A DNA stretch of 64,000 bases from NCBI RefSeq assembly GCF_000948985.2, contig NZ_CP059733.1, positions 2,294,001 to 2,358,000 of the forward strand, given 5' to 3'. The position numbers were made by a program, and so were the translations under genes. The notes under the pieces were generated by a model. It was not told the DNA's origin, did not search any database, and saw nothing but the letters and a program-made list of their open reading frames with translations. How positions within the stretch are numbered: the stretch's first letter is position 1; each line of letters begins with the position of its first letter. This stretch comes from Thalassomonas viridans (GTDB taxonomy: Bacteria; Pseudomonadota; Gammaproteobacteria; Enterobacterales; Alteromonadaceae). Shown here one piece after another: positions 18,342 to 29,562 of the stretch.

Positions 18342-19172
18342 TTATGGCGCTGCCATAATGGAATCTATAACGGTTGAAAAGGTCTGATAGCCCTGGGCGC
18401 CGACGATCAACCGGCCATTAACTAGCTTGTCGCCTTTTATGCGGCCGATAAAAAAGCTTGGCGTGCCGCTGATGCCAAGGGAGGCAGCCAGGCCCTGATC
18501 TTCGGTGACTTCTTCAATATGGCTTTTATCGCTGCTGCACAGTTTAAATTGTTCCAGGTCGAGTTTTAATTCACTTGCTAATTGTTGGTAACGTTCGGGG
18601 CTTAAGTCGCGGATATTGCTGAACAGGCTGTCACGCATTTGCCAGTAGGCTCCTTGCGTCAGGGCGCAGTTGGCGGCCACGGCTGCGCCTTGTGCCTGGG
18701 GATGAAAGTCCAGCGGGAAGTCCCGGGCAATATAGCGGACCTTGCCGGTGTTGATGTAATTTTTCTTGATGGCGGGAAAGGTCTGGTCGGCAAAGCGTTT
18801 GCAGTAGGGGCATTGGAAGTCGGAAAATTCGACGATGGCAATACCGGCATCTTCACTGCCCAGCAAGGGGTCGTTGCCGTCTAAATTCAGTGCCAGTTCA
18901 GCCGGCAGCGGTTTGGCGGTCGGCTCTGGGGTATCCATGGCTATTTTATGGATATCCGTGACCGCCTGGCGAATGGCGGCCACTTCCCGTTTTAACTGCT
19001 TTAAGTCGTCCCGTATCGCCAGGATAGCCGCGTTAGCCTCCTGTTGGCTTTCTGTTTGCTGGCTTGCCTGTGCCTCCTGCTTTTGTTCCTGCTCCAAACT
19101 CGTGTTGGTTTTGCTGCATGCCGTTATTGTTACTACCAGGGTTAGCAATAAAAGGAGTTTGGTGCTTTTCAT
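18342..19172 (-). CDS. DsbA-like thioredoxin-fold lipoprotein
   Basis: 276 aa. The signal peptide ends in a lipobox-like ITAC (Cys19), so it is probably anchored in the envelope. A Gln/Glu-rich coiled region (about 22-75) precedes a DsbA/Com1-type domain with the active site FQCPYCKRF near residue 120 and the cis-Pro loop GISGTPSFF near 235. Expected to oxidise or isomerise disulfides in exported proteins. It starts only 3 bases after the stop of the giant Ig-repeat gene and is last in that leftward cluster, which suggests its clients are the cysteine-bearing proteins encoded upstream. No strong terminator follows. Confidence 0.88.
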   Translation of the reverse strand: MKSTKLLLLLTLVVTITACSKTNTSLEQEQKQEAQASQQTESQQEANAAILAIRDDLKQLKREVAAIRQAVTDIHKIAMDTPEPTAKPLPAELALNLDGNDPLLGSEDAGIAIVEFSDFQCPYCKRFADQTFPAIKKNYINTGKVRYIARDFPLDFHPQAQGAAVAANCALTQGAYWQMRDSLFSNIRDLSPERYQQLASELKLDLEQFKLCSSDKSHIEEVTEDQGLAASLGISGTPSFFIGRIKGDKLVNGRLIVGAQGYQTFSTVIDSIMAAP

Positions 19173-19175
19173 AGG

Positions 19176-22100
19176 TTAAGGCTCCGTGGTGAAGTTACTT
19201 GGCACTGACGTGCCGCTAAATGAATTATTAGCCAGATCCCGCAATCCCGAAAGTGTCCGCACCCGATAACTGGTGTTATTAACCAGATCTTCGTCTGGGG
19301 TAAAGGTTACCGTCATCTGATCGGCGGAGAGGCTATAACTGCCGCTGACCGCAGTACAGCAAGGGGAAGTGCGCTCGATAAAGAAGTTGCCGGGCAAGGT
19401 CAGGGCATTGATCGGTTCGCTGAATACGGCGACCGAGGTAGTGCCTACCAGAACATTGCTGCTGCCATTAACCGGAGTAATAGATATCAGGGTTGGCCGG
19501 ACGGTATCTGTGTCCGTGCCTGTGGTAAAGCCGGAACTTACCGGTGCGGCAAGTACATTGGTTGCCAAATCTTCTACCCCGGAGATATTTATGGTGTGTG
19601 CCTCTGAAGCAGTTAGACTGCTGACCGGCGTCAGGGTCACCCGGCGGTTGCCGTTGCTCAGTGACCTGGTAACCGGGATCAGGCCGCCGGTATCGCTCAG
19701 GGTGATGCCTGCCAGGCTTTCATTGCGGATTGCTTCATCAAATTCCACCATGGTCTGGGCATTTACCGGCACACCGGTAAAACCGTCTACCGGGCTGATG
19801 CCGGTTACCGTGGGCGCGGTATTATCTTCAGCGTCGCTGGTGGTGAAGTTCGCCGGTACCGAGGTGCTGGCGTAGGTATTGTTGGCTAAATCCCTTACCC
19901 CGGTGAGCACCCTGATACGGTAGCTGTGGGAGGTATCCAGATTGCTGTCCGGGGTAAAGGTGGCGCTGAGATGGTTGCTGGCCACCTGTACCGTACCTTC
20001 CACCCGCGGGCAGCAGGGGTTGGTGCTCTCGATAAAGAAGCTGTCGGTGGTGACGGACAGGGGATTGACCCGCTCGTTAAAGGTGACCTGGGCTACCAGG
20101 TTGGTTGGCACGCCGGTGGCGTTGTTAAACGGATCTACTGATGCCAGTAACGGCCGGTTAAAGTCAACGCCGTCTTCTGTGGTAAACAGGCTGACAACCG
20201 GTGCGGCAATGACATTATCCGCCAGGTCTTTCACGCCGTCTATGGTCAGGGTGTGAAGCTCGTTGGCGTTTAGCGGATTGCGCGGTGTAATAATCAGGTT
20301 GCGGTTACCATTGCTTAGGGCAAACAGCAGGTCGATATTGCCTGCACTGTCGCTTAAGGTAATGCCTTCCAGGCCTGAGCTTTGTACCGGTTCGTCAAAA
20401 TGAATTTCCATGACCGCGTTAATCGGCACATCGGTTAAGTTGTTCTGTGGGCTGACGGCAACCACGGTCGGTGCGGTCAGGTCTTCCAGCGCACTGGTGG
20501 TAAAGCTGGTGGTCGGCATAAAGAAGGCGTTACCGGCATAGTCTGTGGGCACATTGCCCGAGCGGAAAACGCTGTGGCTGCTGTTTAATGCCAGACCGCT
20601 GTCGGGCACAAACATCATGGTACGGGCATCGCTGCTCAGGCTCTGGCTAAAGGGCAGGTTGGTAAAGCCGGTATTTTCCCTGATGACTGCGCCGATATGG
20701 ACAAAGATGGCGGGATCCAGGGGTTCGTTAACCTCCACTTCTATGACGGCATTAACCGGGACATCTACGGAGCCGCTGACCGGGGTATTGCGCACAAATA
20801 CTGGCGAGACGGTATCCGGCTGCTCGCCGGTAGTAAAGGAAGTGGTCTGGCTGGTTACCGTATTACCCGCCAGATCTTCTATGCCGCTGACGGTTAAGTC
20901 ATAGTTGGTGTTTTCTTTTAGCGGGTTATGGGGCACGATTGATACCAGGAACTGGCCGTCGCTAAAGCTCTGGCTGGAGATGGTGCAGGAAACCGCACCG
21001 CCGTTGCCGTCATTGATTTCAATATTGCTGTCCCCGAGGGCGGTCATATTCACCTGCTCGTCAAACAGTACCCGGATCAGGGCGTTGGTGGGAATATCGA
21101 CGCTGCTGTCCGGGGGCGACACCGAGAGCACATCTGGTGCGCTGCTGTCTTCTGTGTTGCCTGTGGTAAAGAAGCGGGTGAAGTTACCAAAGGCCGGCTG
21201 CTGGCCGTCGAGATCCCGCAGGCCGTTAAACAAGCGGTAGAAGTAGTTGCTGCTGTCGCTGAGGTTGGCATCCGGGGTGATGCGGATGATCCTGTCTCCC
21301 ACCAGGGTGACAGTGGCGGTAACCAGATTGCTGCTGCCGAAGTTTTCCCTGAGTTCAACATTAGTATTGTTCACTGTTGTCGGATCCAGCGGCTGGTTGA
21401 ACTTGACATCAAAGCGGCTGTTGACCAGGACATTACTGGTGGCTTGCTGGAACAGGTTCTCGCTGATGACGGCAGGGGCAATATTGGCATCTGCCAGTTC
21501 GGTGCGGAAAGAGCCCTGGTAATTATTCAGGGCATTGCCGCTGGTATCTTGGGCGCTGGTATCGAAGAAGATCTGGATCAGACTGTTGTCGCTCCAGGGG
21601 CTATCCGGGGTAAAGGTTATGCTGCGGCCATCCCCGTTAATATCTGTGGTGCCGGTCACCAGCACGCCGTTCTGGGTGACATTCAGGGCATCGTTTATGG
21701 TCAATTCATCCAGGGGCTCGTTAACGAATAGGGTGAAATTATTTTCAACCGGGACATTACTGGCGCCATTTAGCGGCCTCTGACCGACCACAGAAGGTCT
21801 GCCGGTATCCAGGGCAGGTGCTGTGGTAAATTCCGAAGTAAAGTTGGCCAGGGCGTTGCCGGACAGATCCCTGATGCCGTCGGTTAAGACTAAAGTGATC
21901 AGGCTGTTGGCCGGCAAGGTATCATTAATGAACAGGGTACGGTTATCGCTGGACAGACTGCGTGACGGGAATAACCGGCTGCCGTTGGCGAAAAATTCCA
22001 CGCTGCTACTGGTCACCGTATTCGGGCGCAGGGATTCCGAGAAGGTTACCACTACCGGATTGTTTACCAAGCTGATATCGGTAGCGCCGTCCGGCGGAGT

Positions 22101-25100
22101 GATCACTTGTACCTCTGGCGGTGTGGTGTCCTGCAGTCCGGCGGGATCTATGGTGAAGTTTGTCGGTACGCTGGTGCTGCCATAGGTATTGCCCGCCAGG
22201 TCCTGTACCCCGGTCAGTATTCTTAATCTGTAGGTCTGGCTGGCAACCAGGGGATTCAGTGGGGTAAAGTTGATGGTCTGGTCGTTGTTGGACAGGCTCA
22301 GGCTACCGGCGATACGGGCAGTGCCTCCCGAGGTTTGCTCGACAAAGACACTGGCGGCAGTGACGGTGATCGGATTGACCCGTTCGCTTAAGGTGGCGGA
22401 AATGACCGCATTGCTGGCAACATTGGTGGCGTTGTTGGCCGGGGAGGTGGATACCAGAAGCGGGCGGACATTATCCGCAAAGGTGCTGCTGACGTCAAAG
22501 CTGGTGCTAAAGGCCCCGCCCGTGTTGCCCGCCAGATCCGTAAAGCCGCTGACATCTATCTGGTAGCTGCCTACGGCCAGCAGTGCCGACGGTGTAAAGA
22601 AGATAGTGCGGCGGTCACTGCTCATACTGATGATGCCGTCTACCGGTACGCCGCCGGTGCTGACCACTATGGCATCGTCGGGCAAGTCCACCAGGGTGAT
22701 GGCTTCATCAAAGCGTACCGAAATCACGCCATTGGGCGGTACATCGCTGATGCCGTCGGTCAGGCTGCCGCCGATAAAGGCCGGGGCGGTATTGTCTTCG
22801 CCGTCGCCGGTAACGAAATTAGCCGGTACCGAAGTGCTGGAGTAGGTATTATCGGCAAAGTCACGGGCGCCGTTAAACATACGTATGCGGTAACTGGTTC
22901 TCGGCAGCAGGGGCTCATCCGAGGTAAAGGAGGCATGGAGCAAGTCGGCGGAGACAGCGACCGTACCCGGCACTTTCGGACAGCAGCTTGGCGAAGTCTG
23001 TTCAATAAAGAAGGTATCTGTGTTAACGGATAACGGGTTGAGGCGCTCGTTAAAGGAGACATGGGCCACCATGTTGGTGGGCACATTGGTGCTGTTATTG
23101 ACCGGATCGGCGACCGTCAGGGTCGGCCTGAAGAAGTCGACGCCGTCTTCTGTGGTGAAGCTGGATACCACAGGGCCGCTGAGCAGGTTGTTGCTCAAAT
23201 CTTCGATATTGCTGATGCTGACGGTATGTATGCTGTCACCGGCAAGCAGGTTCTGCGGCACTAAGGTGACTGTACGGTTGCCGTTGCTGAACTGTTTGGT
23301 CACCGTCAGTGCGCCGCCGGCATCGCTGAGGGTGATGCCGTCCAGGCTGGAGGTGCGTATCGGTTCATCGAAGTCTATCTGCACCCGGGCATTTCTGGCA
23401 ATGCCGGTGAGCCCGTCTCCCGGACTGATGCCGACCACCTGGGGCGCGGTGATATCGGGATCAAACGAGGTGGTAAAGCTAAAGGTCCAGTTAAAGAGCT
23501 GGTTGTTGGCAAAATCTGTCATGGTATTGCCGGAGCGGAATACGCTGTGGCTGCGGTTAACCAGCAACGGATTATCCGGGGCTATGGTAACTTTGCGGGC
23601 GTCGCTGCTCAGGCTGGATGTTACCGCCAGATTCTGGAAGGTGGTATTGTCCCGCACTGTGGTGCCGGCATGGAGGAATCTCGCCGGATCCAGAGGTTCG
23701 TTGACTTCAAAGTCGACCACTGAATTGACCGCGACATTGGTGGCGCCGTTAAAGGGATTAGTGCGTACCAGGGCCGGTGATACCGTATCCGGCTGTATGC
23801 CTGTGGTAAAGGAAGTGGTTTGCGCACTTATGGCATTGCCCACCAGATCTGTGATGCCGTCCAGGGTTAACTGGTGGACCGTGTTTTCTTTGAGCGGCGC
23901 ATGGGGCACGATCAGGATTTCCTGCTGGCCGTCACTGAAGTTCTGACTGGAAATGGTGCAGGCGATGGCATTGCCGGAGCCGTCATTAAGCAGCACGGTA
24001 TTGTCATTTACCGAGCTTAGTTCGGTCAGCTCGTCAACCACCAGGCGTACCACGGCATTGGTGGGAATATCTATACTGGCATCCGGCGGCGATACCGCAA
24101 GCACATTCGGCGCGGTGTTGTCGCCGCCGGCCCCGGTACTGAAGAAGCGGGTAAAGCTGCTAAAGTTAGGGGCCTGGCCGTCGAGATCCCGTAAACCCGG
24201 CAGTAAGCGGTAGAAGTAGTTGGTATCGGCGGCAAGCGGCGTATTCGGCGTGATACGTATTGTGTCGCCGTTAAGCAGGCTGACGCCGGCAGGTACCAAG
24301 CCGCCGCCGCTAAAGTTTTCCTGTATAAAGGCATTGGTGCCGTTGACCGTTGCCGGATCCAGGGCTTCGCTGAATTCAATATCGAAGAAGCTGTTGGTTA
24401 AGACGTTATTGGTGTTCTGCTGGAACAGGGACTCTCGGATCACAAACGGGCTGTCGGCGCTGCCGTCGGTTTGGGTCCTGAATGAACCTTGGTAGTTAAA
24501 GATGGCGTTGCCTGAGGTGTCCCTGGCACTGGTGTCTAAAAATACCTGGATCAGGGCATTGGACTGCCAGTCGGCATCCGGGGTAAATTCGATATTACGG
24601 CCATCGCCGGTAATCGCTATGGTGCCGGGTACGGCATCCCCGTTTTGGGAGATATGCAGGGCGCCCGGCAGGGTGCCGGCATCCATAGGTTCGTTGGTAA
24701 AGAGCACTACGCTTAAGTCGGTAGCGACATCATTGGCGCCGTTGCCGGGACGCTGGCTAAAGACCGAAGGCCTGCCGGTATCGGTTGGCGCGACCGTGCT
24801 GAATTCGCTGGTAAAGTTGTCCATGGCATTGCCCGCCAGATCCTGGACGCTATCGGTAATGATCACGGTAATGGTGCTGTTGCCGGGCAGGTTATCCCGC
24901 AAGGTCACGGTACGGTTGTCGGTGGAGCGGGAGATAGAAGGGAACAGGCGGACACTGTTGGCATAAAGCTCCATGGTTGAGTTGTTGACCGTATTCGGGT
25001 TCAGGGACTCGGTAAAGGTGACCACCACGGCAGTATTGATCACCCCGATATCGCCGGCGCCGTCATTGGGGGTGATCAGCTGTACCTGGGGCTTAGTGGT

Positions 25101-28100
25101 ATCGGCGGGTTCGTCGCCCGCTATGGTAAAGGAGCTGGGCACCGAGCTGCCGGAGAAGGCATTGCCGGCGAGATCCTGGATGCTGCTGAAGGTGCGTATC
25201 CGGTAAGTTTGCCCTGGCAGCAGCGGCGTCAGCGGAGTAAAGGTGGCGGTTAAACCGTCTGCCGACAGACTCAGGTTTCCGGCAATACGTACCGTGCCGC
25301 CTGAGGTTTTTTCCACAAAGAAATTACCGCTGTTGAGGGTGAGCGGATTGATGCGCTCGCTAAAGGTAACGGACATGCTGGCATCGGCGGCAACCGAACC
25401 GCTGCCGTTTGTCGGTGAAACCGCACTGGCCGTTGGCCGGGTGTTGTCTTCGGTATCCACTGCGGTGAAGCTGCTGTTAAAGGCTCCTCCGGTATTGCCC
25501 GCGATGTCGGTGAGTCCGCTTAAGTCCAGTTCGTATAATCCTGCGGCAAGCGGGTTGTCAGGGGTAAAGATAATGGTTCTGCGGTCTGTACTTAAGCTGA
25601 CGGTGCCGGATATGGGAGAGCCGCCTAAGGATAAGGTCATGCTGTCCCCCGGCAGGTTCACCAGGTTGACGGGCTCGGATAACCTTATCTGCAGGCTGGC
25701 ATTGGCGGGCACACCGGTGAGGCCGTCGCCTATGCTGAGATTATCTACCACAGGGGCACTATTGTCTTCGCCGTCGGAGGTGGTGAAGTTAGTGGGTACC
25801 GAAGTACCGGTATAAAGGTTATTGGCCAGATCCCGGGCGCCGGTGTTTAACCTTAGCCGATAGGAGGTTAAGGGCTCAAGCGGGATATCCGGTGTCAGGG
25901 TAGCGCTTAACCTGTCGCCCGCTACTACTATGGTGCCGGTTACCGGGAAGCAGCAGGGATTGGTTTTTTCAATAAAGAAGCTGCTGTTATTTAAGGTTAA
26001 GTCGTTAAACCTTTCGTTAAAGGTGATCCTGGCGGACATATTGGTAGGCACATCCGGGCGGTTATTCACCGGATCTACCTGGGTAAAGCTGGGCCTGACG
26101 ACATCGCCGACGTCATCGGTATCAAAACTGAAACTGATGGGGTTGTCTATCGGGTTGCCCACCAGGTCGGTTAAGCCTGTGCTGACATTGACGGTATGTG
26201 TGGTATTGGGGGCCAGCGCGCCTGCGGAAGTAAAGCTGATACGGCGGTTGGCATCTTCCAGGGCGATCGAGCCGTCGACCGTGCCTCCCGGCGTGGTGAC
26301 TATGACGCCACGCACGGCATCGACGATATTCATGGGCTCGTCGAACTGCAGCTGGATCAGGGCATTAACCGGAATGGTCTGGTCGAAGTTTTTCGGGCTG
26401 CTGGCGATAAAGTTCGGCCGCTCGCTGTCTTCGACAAAAGCCGTGGTAAAGGAGAAGTTATGCTGGAACTGCAGGGGATTGCCGGAAACATCCAGGGTAT
26501 TGGTGGTGACGAATACGCTGTGGTTGCGGCCGATGGCAAAGGTGCTGTCGGGCACGAAGGAAGCTACCCGGCCGTCCGGGTCTACCTGTATCATGCCCGG
26601 CACATTGGTAAAGGTAATATTATCGCGGACTATGATATTGGCCGGTGTCAGGGTTGCCGGATCCATAGGTTCGCTAAATTCGATGGTAAAGGGGGCATTG
26701 ACCGGCACATTGCTGCTGTTGGTGAGCGGGCTGGTGCGCAGTACCGTCGGGCGGATATCATCGACAAACTCTGCCGTGGTAAAGCTGCTGTTAAAGCTGC
26801 CGACCATCAGGTTACCGGCAATATCCCGTATGCCCTGTACCTCAACCGCTATCGTGGTGAGTCCGGGCAGTTGCTCGTCCGGGGTAAAGGTTACCGACAA
26901 CAAATCGTCGGATAAACTCAGGCCGCCGGTTATCGGCACACCGTTGGTGAGGCTGATCACGCCGTCGGTAATGGAAGTGTCCAGCAGCTGTTCATTGAAA
27001 CGCACCACCACCACGGAATTTGTCGGTACATCTGAGGCGGTGTCTAACGGCGTGATCTGGGACACCGCAGGCGGCACGGTATCATTGTTAAAGGGATCTG
27101 TGCCCAGCTGCGATTCTTCCAGGTTGGTGAGGCCGTCGTTATCCGGGTCGTCCAGGGCATCGTTGGGATCTGTGGGATCCAGGCCAAACTGGGATTCATA
27201 ACCGTCTTCCATGCCGTCGCCGTCGGTATCGGCGCGCAGCGGATCGGTAATATGGCCGTCGGCCCCCGGCAGTACTTCTTCGCCGTCAAGCAAGCCGTCG
27301 CCGTCGGTATCCGGGTTCAGCGGATCGGTATTTTCCAGCACTTCTTCGCTGTTGGGCAGGCCGTCGTTATCGCTGTCTTCACTGCCGTCGGGAATGCCGT
27401 TAAAGTTGGTATCGGCGCGCAGCGGATCCAGGCCCAGGGCCAGTTCGACGCCGTCGGGGAGCAGGTCGTTATCGCTGTCGGGGTCGAGCATATTGATAAT
27501 GCCGTCGCCGTCGCTGTCGGATGTCGGATTTACTTCCGAGCCGTCTAACAGGCCGTCGCCGTCGGTATCCGATAATAAGGGGTTTGAGCCTAAAGTCCCT
27601 TCCTGGGCATCATCTAGGCCGTCGCCGTCGGTATCGTTAAGGAAAATACTGGTGCCCAGGTTGAACTCTTCGGTATTGTTCAGGCCGTCGAGATCAAAGT
27701 CGAGGAAGGCGTCGCTGCCGTCATTTAAATCCAGGCCTATGCCGCCGGGGCGGGACAAAATCTGGAATTCGGAAAGGCCGGGGGTATTGCTTTCATCGTC
27801 TGTGGCGGTAAAGCGTATCCGGCGGATCATGTCGATATCCAGGGGCACGGCCAGGTCGCGGCTGGGGGCAGGCAGCAGGACTTCGCCGGAATCAAACACT
27901 TGGTTATCGGAAACATCAAAGGCCTGGATGCGGCCGGCAAAAAAGTCGAAACCCACCGGGTTGGTGCGGTTGCCGAGCAGGCGTACCTGGGCGACATCGA
28001 CATCGTCCGGCAGCAACACTTCAATAAAAGGGGCGCTGCGTTTGTTGGCGGCATCGCCGACCCCGGTAAACCAGGAAGTGAAGATATTGCCGTCTATGGC

Positions 28101-28922
28101 GCGATCCGGCACGTTGCCGCCGGAGAAACTGCTGGCATCGACGGTTACCCCCGGCAGCCGGGATAAATTGGCGCCGCCGGGATTGACGGCATTAAGGGTT
28201 TCAAAGTCGTCCGGCAGACCGTCGTCATCCGCATCCTGGGTCAGGTTGACCATGAGCTGGATAGTGGCTATGACCCCTTCGTGGGTGGCGGTGATTAAGG
28301 CGGTACCGCTGGAGACGGCATCGACGAAACCGTCGTCGCTGACGGTGGCGATGGCGGGATTTGAGACCAGGTAAAAGGTGCCGGTATCCGCCAGGGTGAT
28401 ATCAATTTCAGTGCCGTCGGGCAAGGTGCCTGTGGTGACGAGCTGGGCGCCGTTTGCCTCCGGGGTTAACTCCAGCGCCGGGGAGGTGATCTCTATGGAA
28501 ACCGGCACGGGATCATCGTCGGCAAAGGAAATATCGTCAAACAGGGTTTCCCCGTTGGGATTACCCAGGACAAAAGGGGACTGGCCGTTATCGACAGTGC
28601 CGTCGGCGCGGTCACAAACCACCCGTACCCTGAATGCCCCCTGGGGAACGGGGACATTGGGGATAACAAAGGTGCCGTCGGCATTGACCTGGGTCTGGCG
28701 GTTTAAAATGGTGGCGATACAGTCTTCATTGAGGACGGGGCCGGCATCCGGGATATCCAGTATTTCCGGCGGGCCCGGCAGTTCATCGTCGTCTTTATTT
28801 TCGTTGGCACAGGTCAGTGATGTAAAGCTAAAACAAGTTAACAAAAACACCGCAGGGAGGCATCGCCGCAATGTGTTGACGAACCCATTGCTTGTTGTCC
28901 GAGAAAATCGTCCGGTCTTCAT
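19176..28922 (-). CDS. Giant secreted Ig-repeat protein (Big_5/SbsA-type)
   Basis: 3248 aa, predicted extracellular. Order: signal peptide (to about residue 39), a prealbumin/Big-like stretch, a Big_2-like domain near 145-225, a discoidin-like (F5/8 C) domain around 255-390 ([17 protein letters not shown]), calcium-type thrombospondin-3 repeats rich in DTDGDGL (about 395-640), then about 24 SbsA-type Ig-like domains each opening P-x-V-x6-P and V-P-x-N with F-x-E. Four domains carry vicinal cysteines (NPCCFP, PSCCPK, NPCCPR, SPCCTA). The end [10 protein letters not shown] shows no known anchor. Adhesion or matrix function is likely but inferred. Domains fall in a long-period super-repeat described separately. 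Confidence 0.93.
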   Translation of the reverse strand: MKTGRFSRTTSNGFVNTLRRCLPAVFLLTCFSFTSLTCANENKDDDELPGPPEILDIPDAGPVLNEDCIATILNRQTQVNADGTFVIPNVPVPQGAFRVRVVCDRADGTVDNGQSPFVLGNPNGETLFDDISFADDDPVPVSIEITSPALELTPEANGAQLVTTGTLPDGTEIDITLADTGTFYLVSNPAIATVSDDGFVDAVSSGTALITATHEGVIATIQLMVNLTQDADDDGLPDDFETLNAVNPGGANLSRLPGVTVDASSFSGGNVPDRAIDGNIFTSWFTGVGDAANKRSAPFIEVLLPDDVDVAQVRLLGNRTNPVGFDFFAGRIQAFDVSDNQVFDSGEVLLPAPSRDLAVPLDIDMIRRIRFTATDDESNTPGLSEFQILSRPGGIGLDLNDGSDAFLDFDLDGLNNTEEFNLGTSIFLNDTDGDGLDDAQEGTLGSNPLLSDTDGDGLLDGSEVNPTSDSDGDGIINMLDPDSDNDLLPDGVELALGLDPLRADTNFNGIPDGSEDSDNDGLPNSEEVLENTDPLNPDTDGDGLLDGEEVLPGADGHITDPLRADTDGDGMEDGYESQFGLDPTDPNDALDDPDNDGLTNLEESQLGTDPFNNDTVPPAVSQITPLDTASDVPTNSVVVVRFNEQLLDTSITDGVISLTNGVPITGGLSLSDDLLSVTFTPDEQLPGLTTIAVEVQGIRDIAGNLMVGSFNSSFTTAEFVDDIRPTVLRTSPLTNSSNVPVNAPFTIEFSEPMDPATLTPANIIVRDNITFTNVPGMIQVDPDGRVASFVPDSTFAIGRNHSVFVTTNTLDVSGNPLQFQHNFSFTTAFVEDSERPNFIASSPKNFDQTIPVNALIQLQFDEPMNIVDAVRGVIVTTPGGTVDGSIALEDANRRISFTSAGALAPNTTHTVNVSTGLTDLVGNPIDNPISFSFDTDDVGDVVRPSFTQVDPVNNRPDVPTNMSARITFNERFNDLTLNNSSFFIEKTNPCCFPVTGTIVVAGDRLSATLTPDIPLEPLTSYRLRLNTGARDLANNLYTGTSVPTNFTTSDGEDNSAPVVDNLSIGDGLTGVPANASLQIRLSEPVNLVNLPGDSMTLSLGGSPISGTVSLSTDRRTIIFTPDNPLAAGLYELDLSGLTDIAGNTGGAFNSSFTAVDTEDNTRPTASAVSPTNGSGSVAADASMSVTFSERINPLTLNSGNFFVEKTSGGTVRIAGNLSLSADGLTATFTPLTPLLPGQTYRIRTFSSIQDLAGNAFSGSSVPSSFTIAGDEPADTTKPQVQLITPNDGAGDIGVINTAVVVTFTESLNPNTVNNSTMELYANSVRLFPSISRSTDNRTVTLRDNLPGNSTITVIITDSVQDLAGNAMDNFTSEFSTVAPTDTGRPSVFSQRPGNGANDVATDLSVVLFTNEPMDAGTLPGALHISQNGDAVPGTIAITGDGRNIEFTPDADWQSNALIQVFLDTSARDTSGNAIFNYQGSFRTQTDGSADSPFVIRESLFQQNTNNVLTNSFFDIEFSEALDPATVNGTNAFIQENFSGGGLVPAGVSLLNGDTIRITPNTPLAADTNYFYRLLPGLRDLDGQAPNFSSFTRFFSTGAGGDNTAPNVLAVSPPDASIDIPTNAVVRLVVDELTELSSVNDNTVLLNDGSGNAIACTISSQNFSDGQQEILIVPHAPLKENTVHQLTLDGITDLVGNAISAQTTSFTTGIQPDTVSPALVRTNPFNGATNVAVNSVVDFEVNEPLDPARFLHAGTTVRDNTTFQNLAVTSSLSSDARKVTIAPDNPLLVNRSHSVFRSGNTMTDFANNQLFNWTFSFTTSFDPDITAPQVVGISPGDGLTGIARNARVQIDFDEPIRTSSLDGITLSDAGGALTVTKQFSNGNRTVTLVPQNLLAGDSIHTVSISNIEDLSNNLLSGPVVSSFTTEDGVDFFRPTLTVADPVNNSTNVPTNMVAHVSFNERLNPLSVNTDTFFIEQTSPSCCPKVPGTVAVSADLLHASFTSDEPLLPRTSYRIRMFNGARDFADNTYSSTSVPANFVTGDGEDNTAPAFIGGSLTDGISDVPPNGVISVRFDEAITLVDLPDDAIVVSTGGVPVDGIISMSSDRRTIFFTPSALLAVGSYQIDVSGFTDLAGNTGGAFSTSFDVSSTFADNVRPLLVSTSPANNATNVASNAVISATLSERVNPITVTAASVFVEQTSGGTARIAGSLSLSNNDQTINFTPLNPLVASQTYRLRILTGVQDLAGNTYGSTSVPTNFTIDPAGLQDTTPPEVQVITPPDGATDISLVNNPVVVTFSESLRPNTVTSSSVEFFANGSRLFPSRSLSSDNRTLFINDTLPANSLITLVLTDGIRDLSGNALANFTSEFTTAPALDTGRPSVVGQRPLNGASNVPVENNFTLFVNEPLDELTINDALNVTQNGVLVTGTTDINGDGRSITFTPDSPWSDNSLIQIFFDTSAQDTSGNALNNYQGSFRTELADANIAPAVISENLFQQATSNVLVNSRFDVKFNQPLDPTTVNNTNVELRENFGSSNLVTATVTLVGDRIIRITPDANLSDSSNYFYRLFNGLRDLDGQQPAFGNFTRFFTTGNTEDSSAPDVLSVSPPDSSVDIPTNALIRVLFDEQVNMTALGDSNIEINDGNGGAVSCTISSQSFSDGQFLVSIVPHNPLKENTNYDLTVSGIEDLAGNTVTSQTTSFTTGEQPDTVSPVFVRNTPVSGSVDVPVNAVIEVEVNEPLDPAIFVHIGAVIRENTGFTNLPFSQSLSSDARTMMFVPDSGLALNSSHSVFRSGNVPTDYAGNAFFMPTTSFTTSALEDLTAPTVVAVSPQNNLTDVPINAVMEIHFDEPVQSSGLEGITLSDSAGNIDLLFALSNGNRNLIITPRNPLNANELHTLTIDGVKDLADNVIAAPVVSLFTTEDGVDFNRPLLASVDPFNNATGVPTNLVAQVTFNERVNPLSVTTDSFFIESTNPCCPRVEGTVQVASNHLSATFTPDSNLDTSHSYRIRVLTGVRDLANNTYASTSVPANFTTSDAEDNTAPTVTGISPVDGFTGVPVNAQTMVEFDEAIRNESLAGITLSDTGGLIPVTRSLSNGNRRVTLTPVSSLTASEAHTINISGVEDLATNVLAAPVSSGFTTGTDTDTVRPTLISITPVNGSSNVLVGTTSVAVFSEPINALTLPGNFFIERTSPCCTAVSGSYSLSADQMTVTFTPDEDLVNNTSYRVRTLSGLRDLANNSFSGTSVPSNFTTEP
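20164..23137 (-). repeat. Nine-domain Ig super-repeat, unit 2
   Basis: Domains 13-21, opening [19 protein letters not shown]. Same length as unit 1 to within a few bases. A partial third unit (domain 22, [12 protein letters not shown], and domains 23-24) runs to the 3' end of the gene. Confidence 0.75.
23138..26108 (-). repeat. Nine-domain Ig super-repeat, unit 1
   Basis: Domains 4-12 of the Ig array. Begins at the domain reading [19 protein letters not shown]; about 2.97 kb (about 990 codons). The order of domain subtypes (CC-type, EDN-AP type, SERINP type, TPNDG type, and so on) matches unit 2 one for one. Confidence 0.75.
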
Positions 28923-28974
28923 TTGTTTACGACCTCCACATCTGGTTTAACTTGCCAAAATGCTGTTAAACGTT

Positions 28975-29523
28975 TTACTTCAATTCACCTATGACTAACT
29001 GCTGGGCCTTTTCTGACCACATTAGCCGATCTTTATTTCTTGAAAACCAAAGGCTCAAACGGCTATGGTCTTCGATGATCCTGTCAGGCAGCCGGGTATT
29101 GCGCTGCAGTATCTTTTTCAGGCTTACCATATACTTTTTATTGGCATCATTGGCCGGTAAAAAGCCCGGCTCCAAAAATGCCACTATTTTTGCCACTGCC
29201 ATGGTATAGCCCTTGTTCCGTTTACCTGTATCCTCCGCTTCCTTTTGCGGCAGCTGAAAATATATTTTCCTGTCCCTTTCCTGGATTTCCCCGAGCAGGG
29301 TGCCGTTAGTCACGCTTTCGTTGGTGACTTTTTCCATCATTTTGTAATACCAGTACTGCTCACCGTCAAAATCATAGCGGTTGGCTTTTGAAAACTGATG
29401 TTGCTCGGCTTCTTCCTCTGCTTTATGCATGTGTTTGCCCGCTGTTAACCCCGCGCCGGCATTTATGGTAAATGCCAGCGATATCAGCAAACTTGTCCAT
29501 CTGTTAACCCTCATTATTTTCAT
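28975..29523 (-). CDS. Small secreted protein of unknown function
   Basis: 182 aa with a signal peptide (SLLISLAFTINAGAGLTA). The mature part is charged and mostly helical, with a YDFDGEQYWYYKMMEK stretch near 50 and no cysteines after the signal. It lies between the two large Ig-repeat genes, 39 and 52 bases from each, on the same strand, so it is probably co-transcribed. I do not recognise the family; a chaperone or assembly role would be guesswork. Confidence 0.7.
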   Translation of the reverse strand: MKIMRVNRWTSLLISLAFTINAGAGLTAGKHMHKAEEEAEQHQFSKANRYDFDGEQYWYYKMMEKVTNESVTNGTLLGEIQERDRKIYFQLPQKEAEDTGKRNKGYTMAVAKIVAFLEPGFLPANDANKKYMVSLKKILQRNTRLPDRIIEDHSRLSLWFSRNKDRLMWSEKAQQLVIGELK

Positions 29524-29562
29524 CCTTTTTTATCCTGTTGTTTTTTAACCCTAACATATCTG

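Noticed and set aside
18318..18347. Hairpin AAGCT...AGCTT after the DsbA-like gene as its terminator
   Set aside because: The T run is on the plus-strand side, whereas the gene reads left; minus-strand sequence after the stem is not T-rich.
19369..28950. Many long plus-strand reading frames opposite the giant Ig-repeat gene (up to 423 codons)
   Set aside because: They are antisense shadows caused by the repetitive, GC-biased codon use of the minus-strand gene. They break at repeat borders and lack ribosome sites and recognisable domains.
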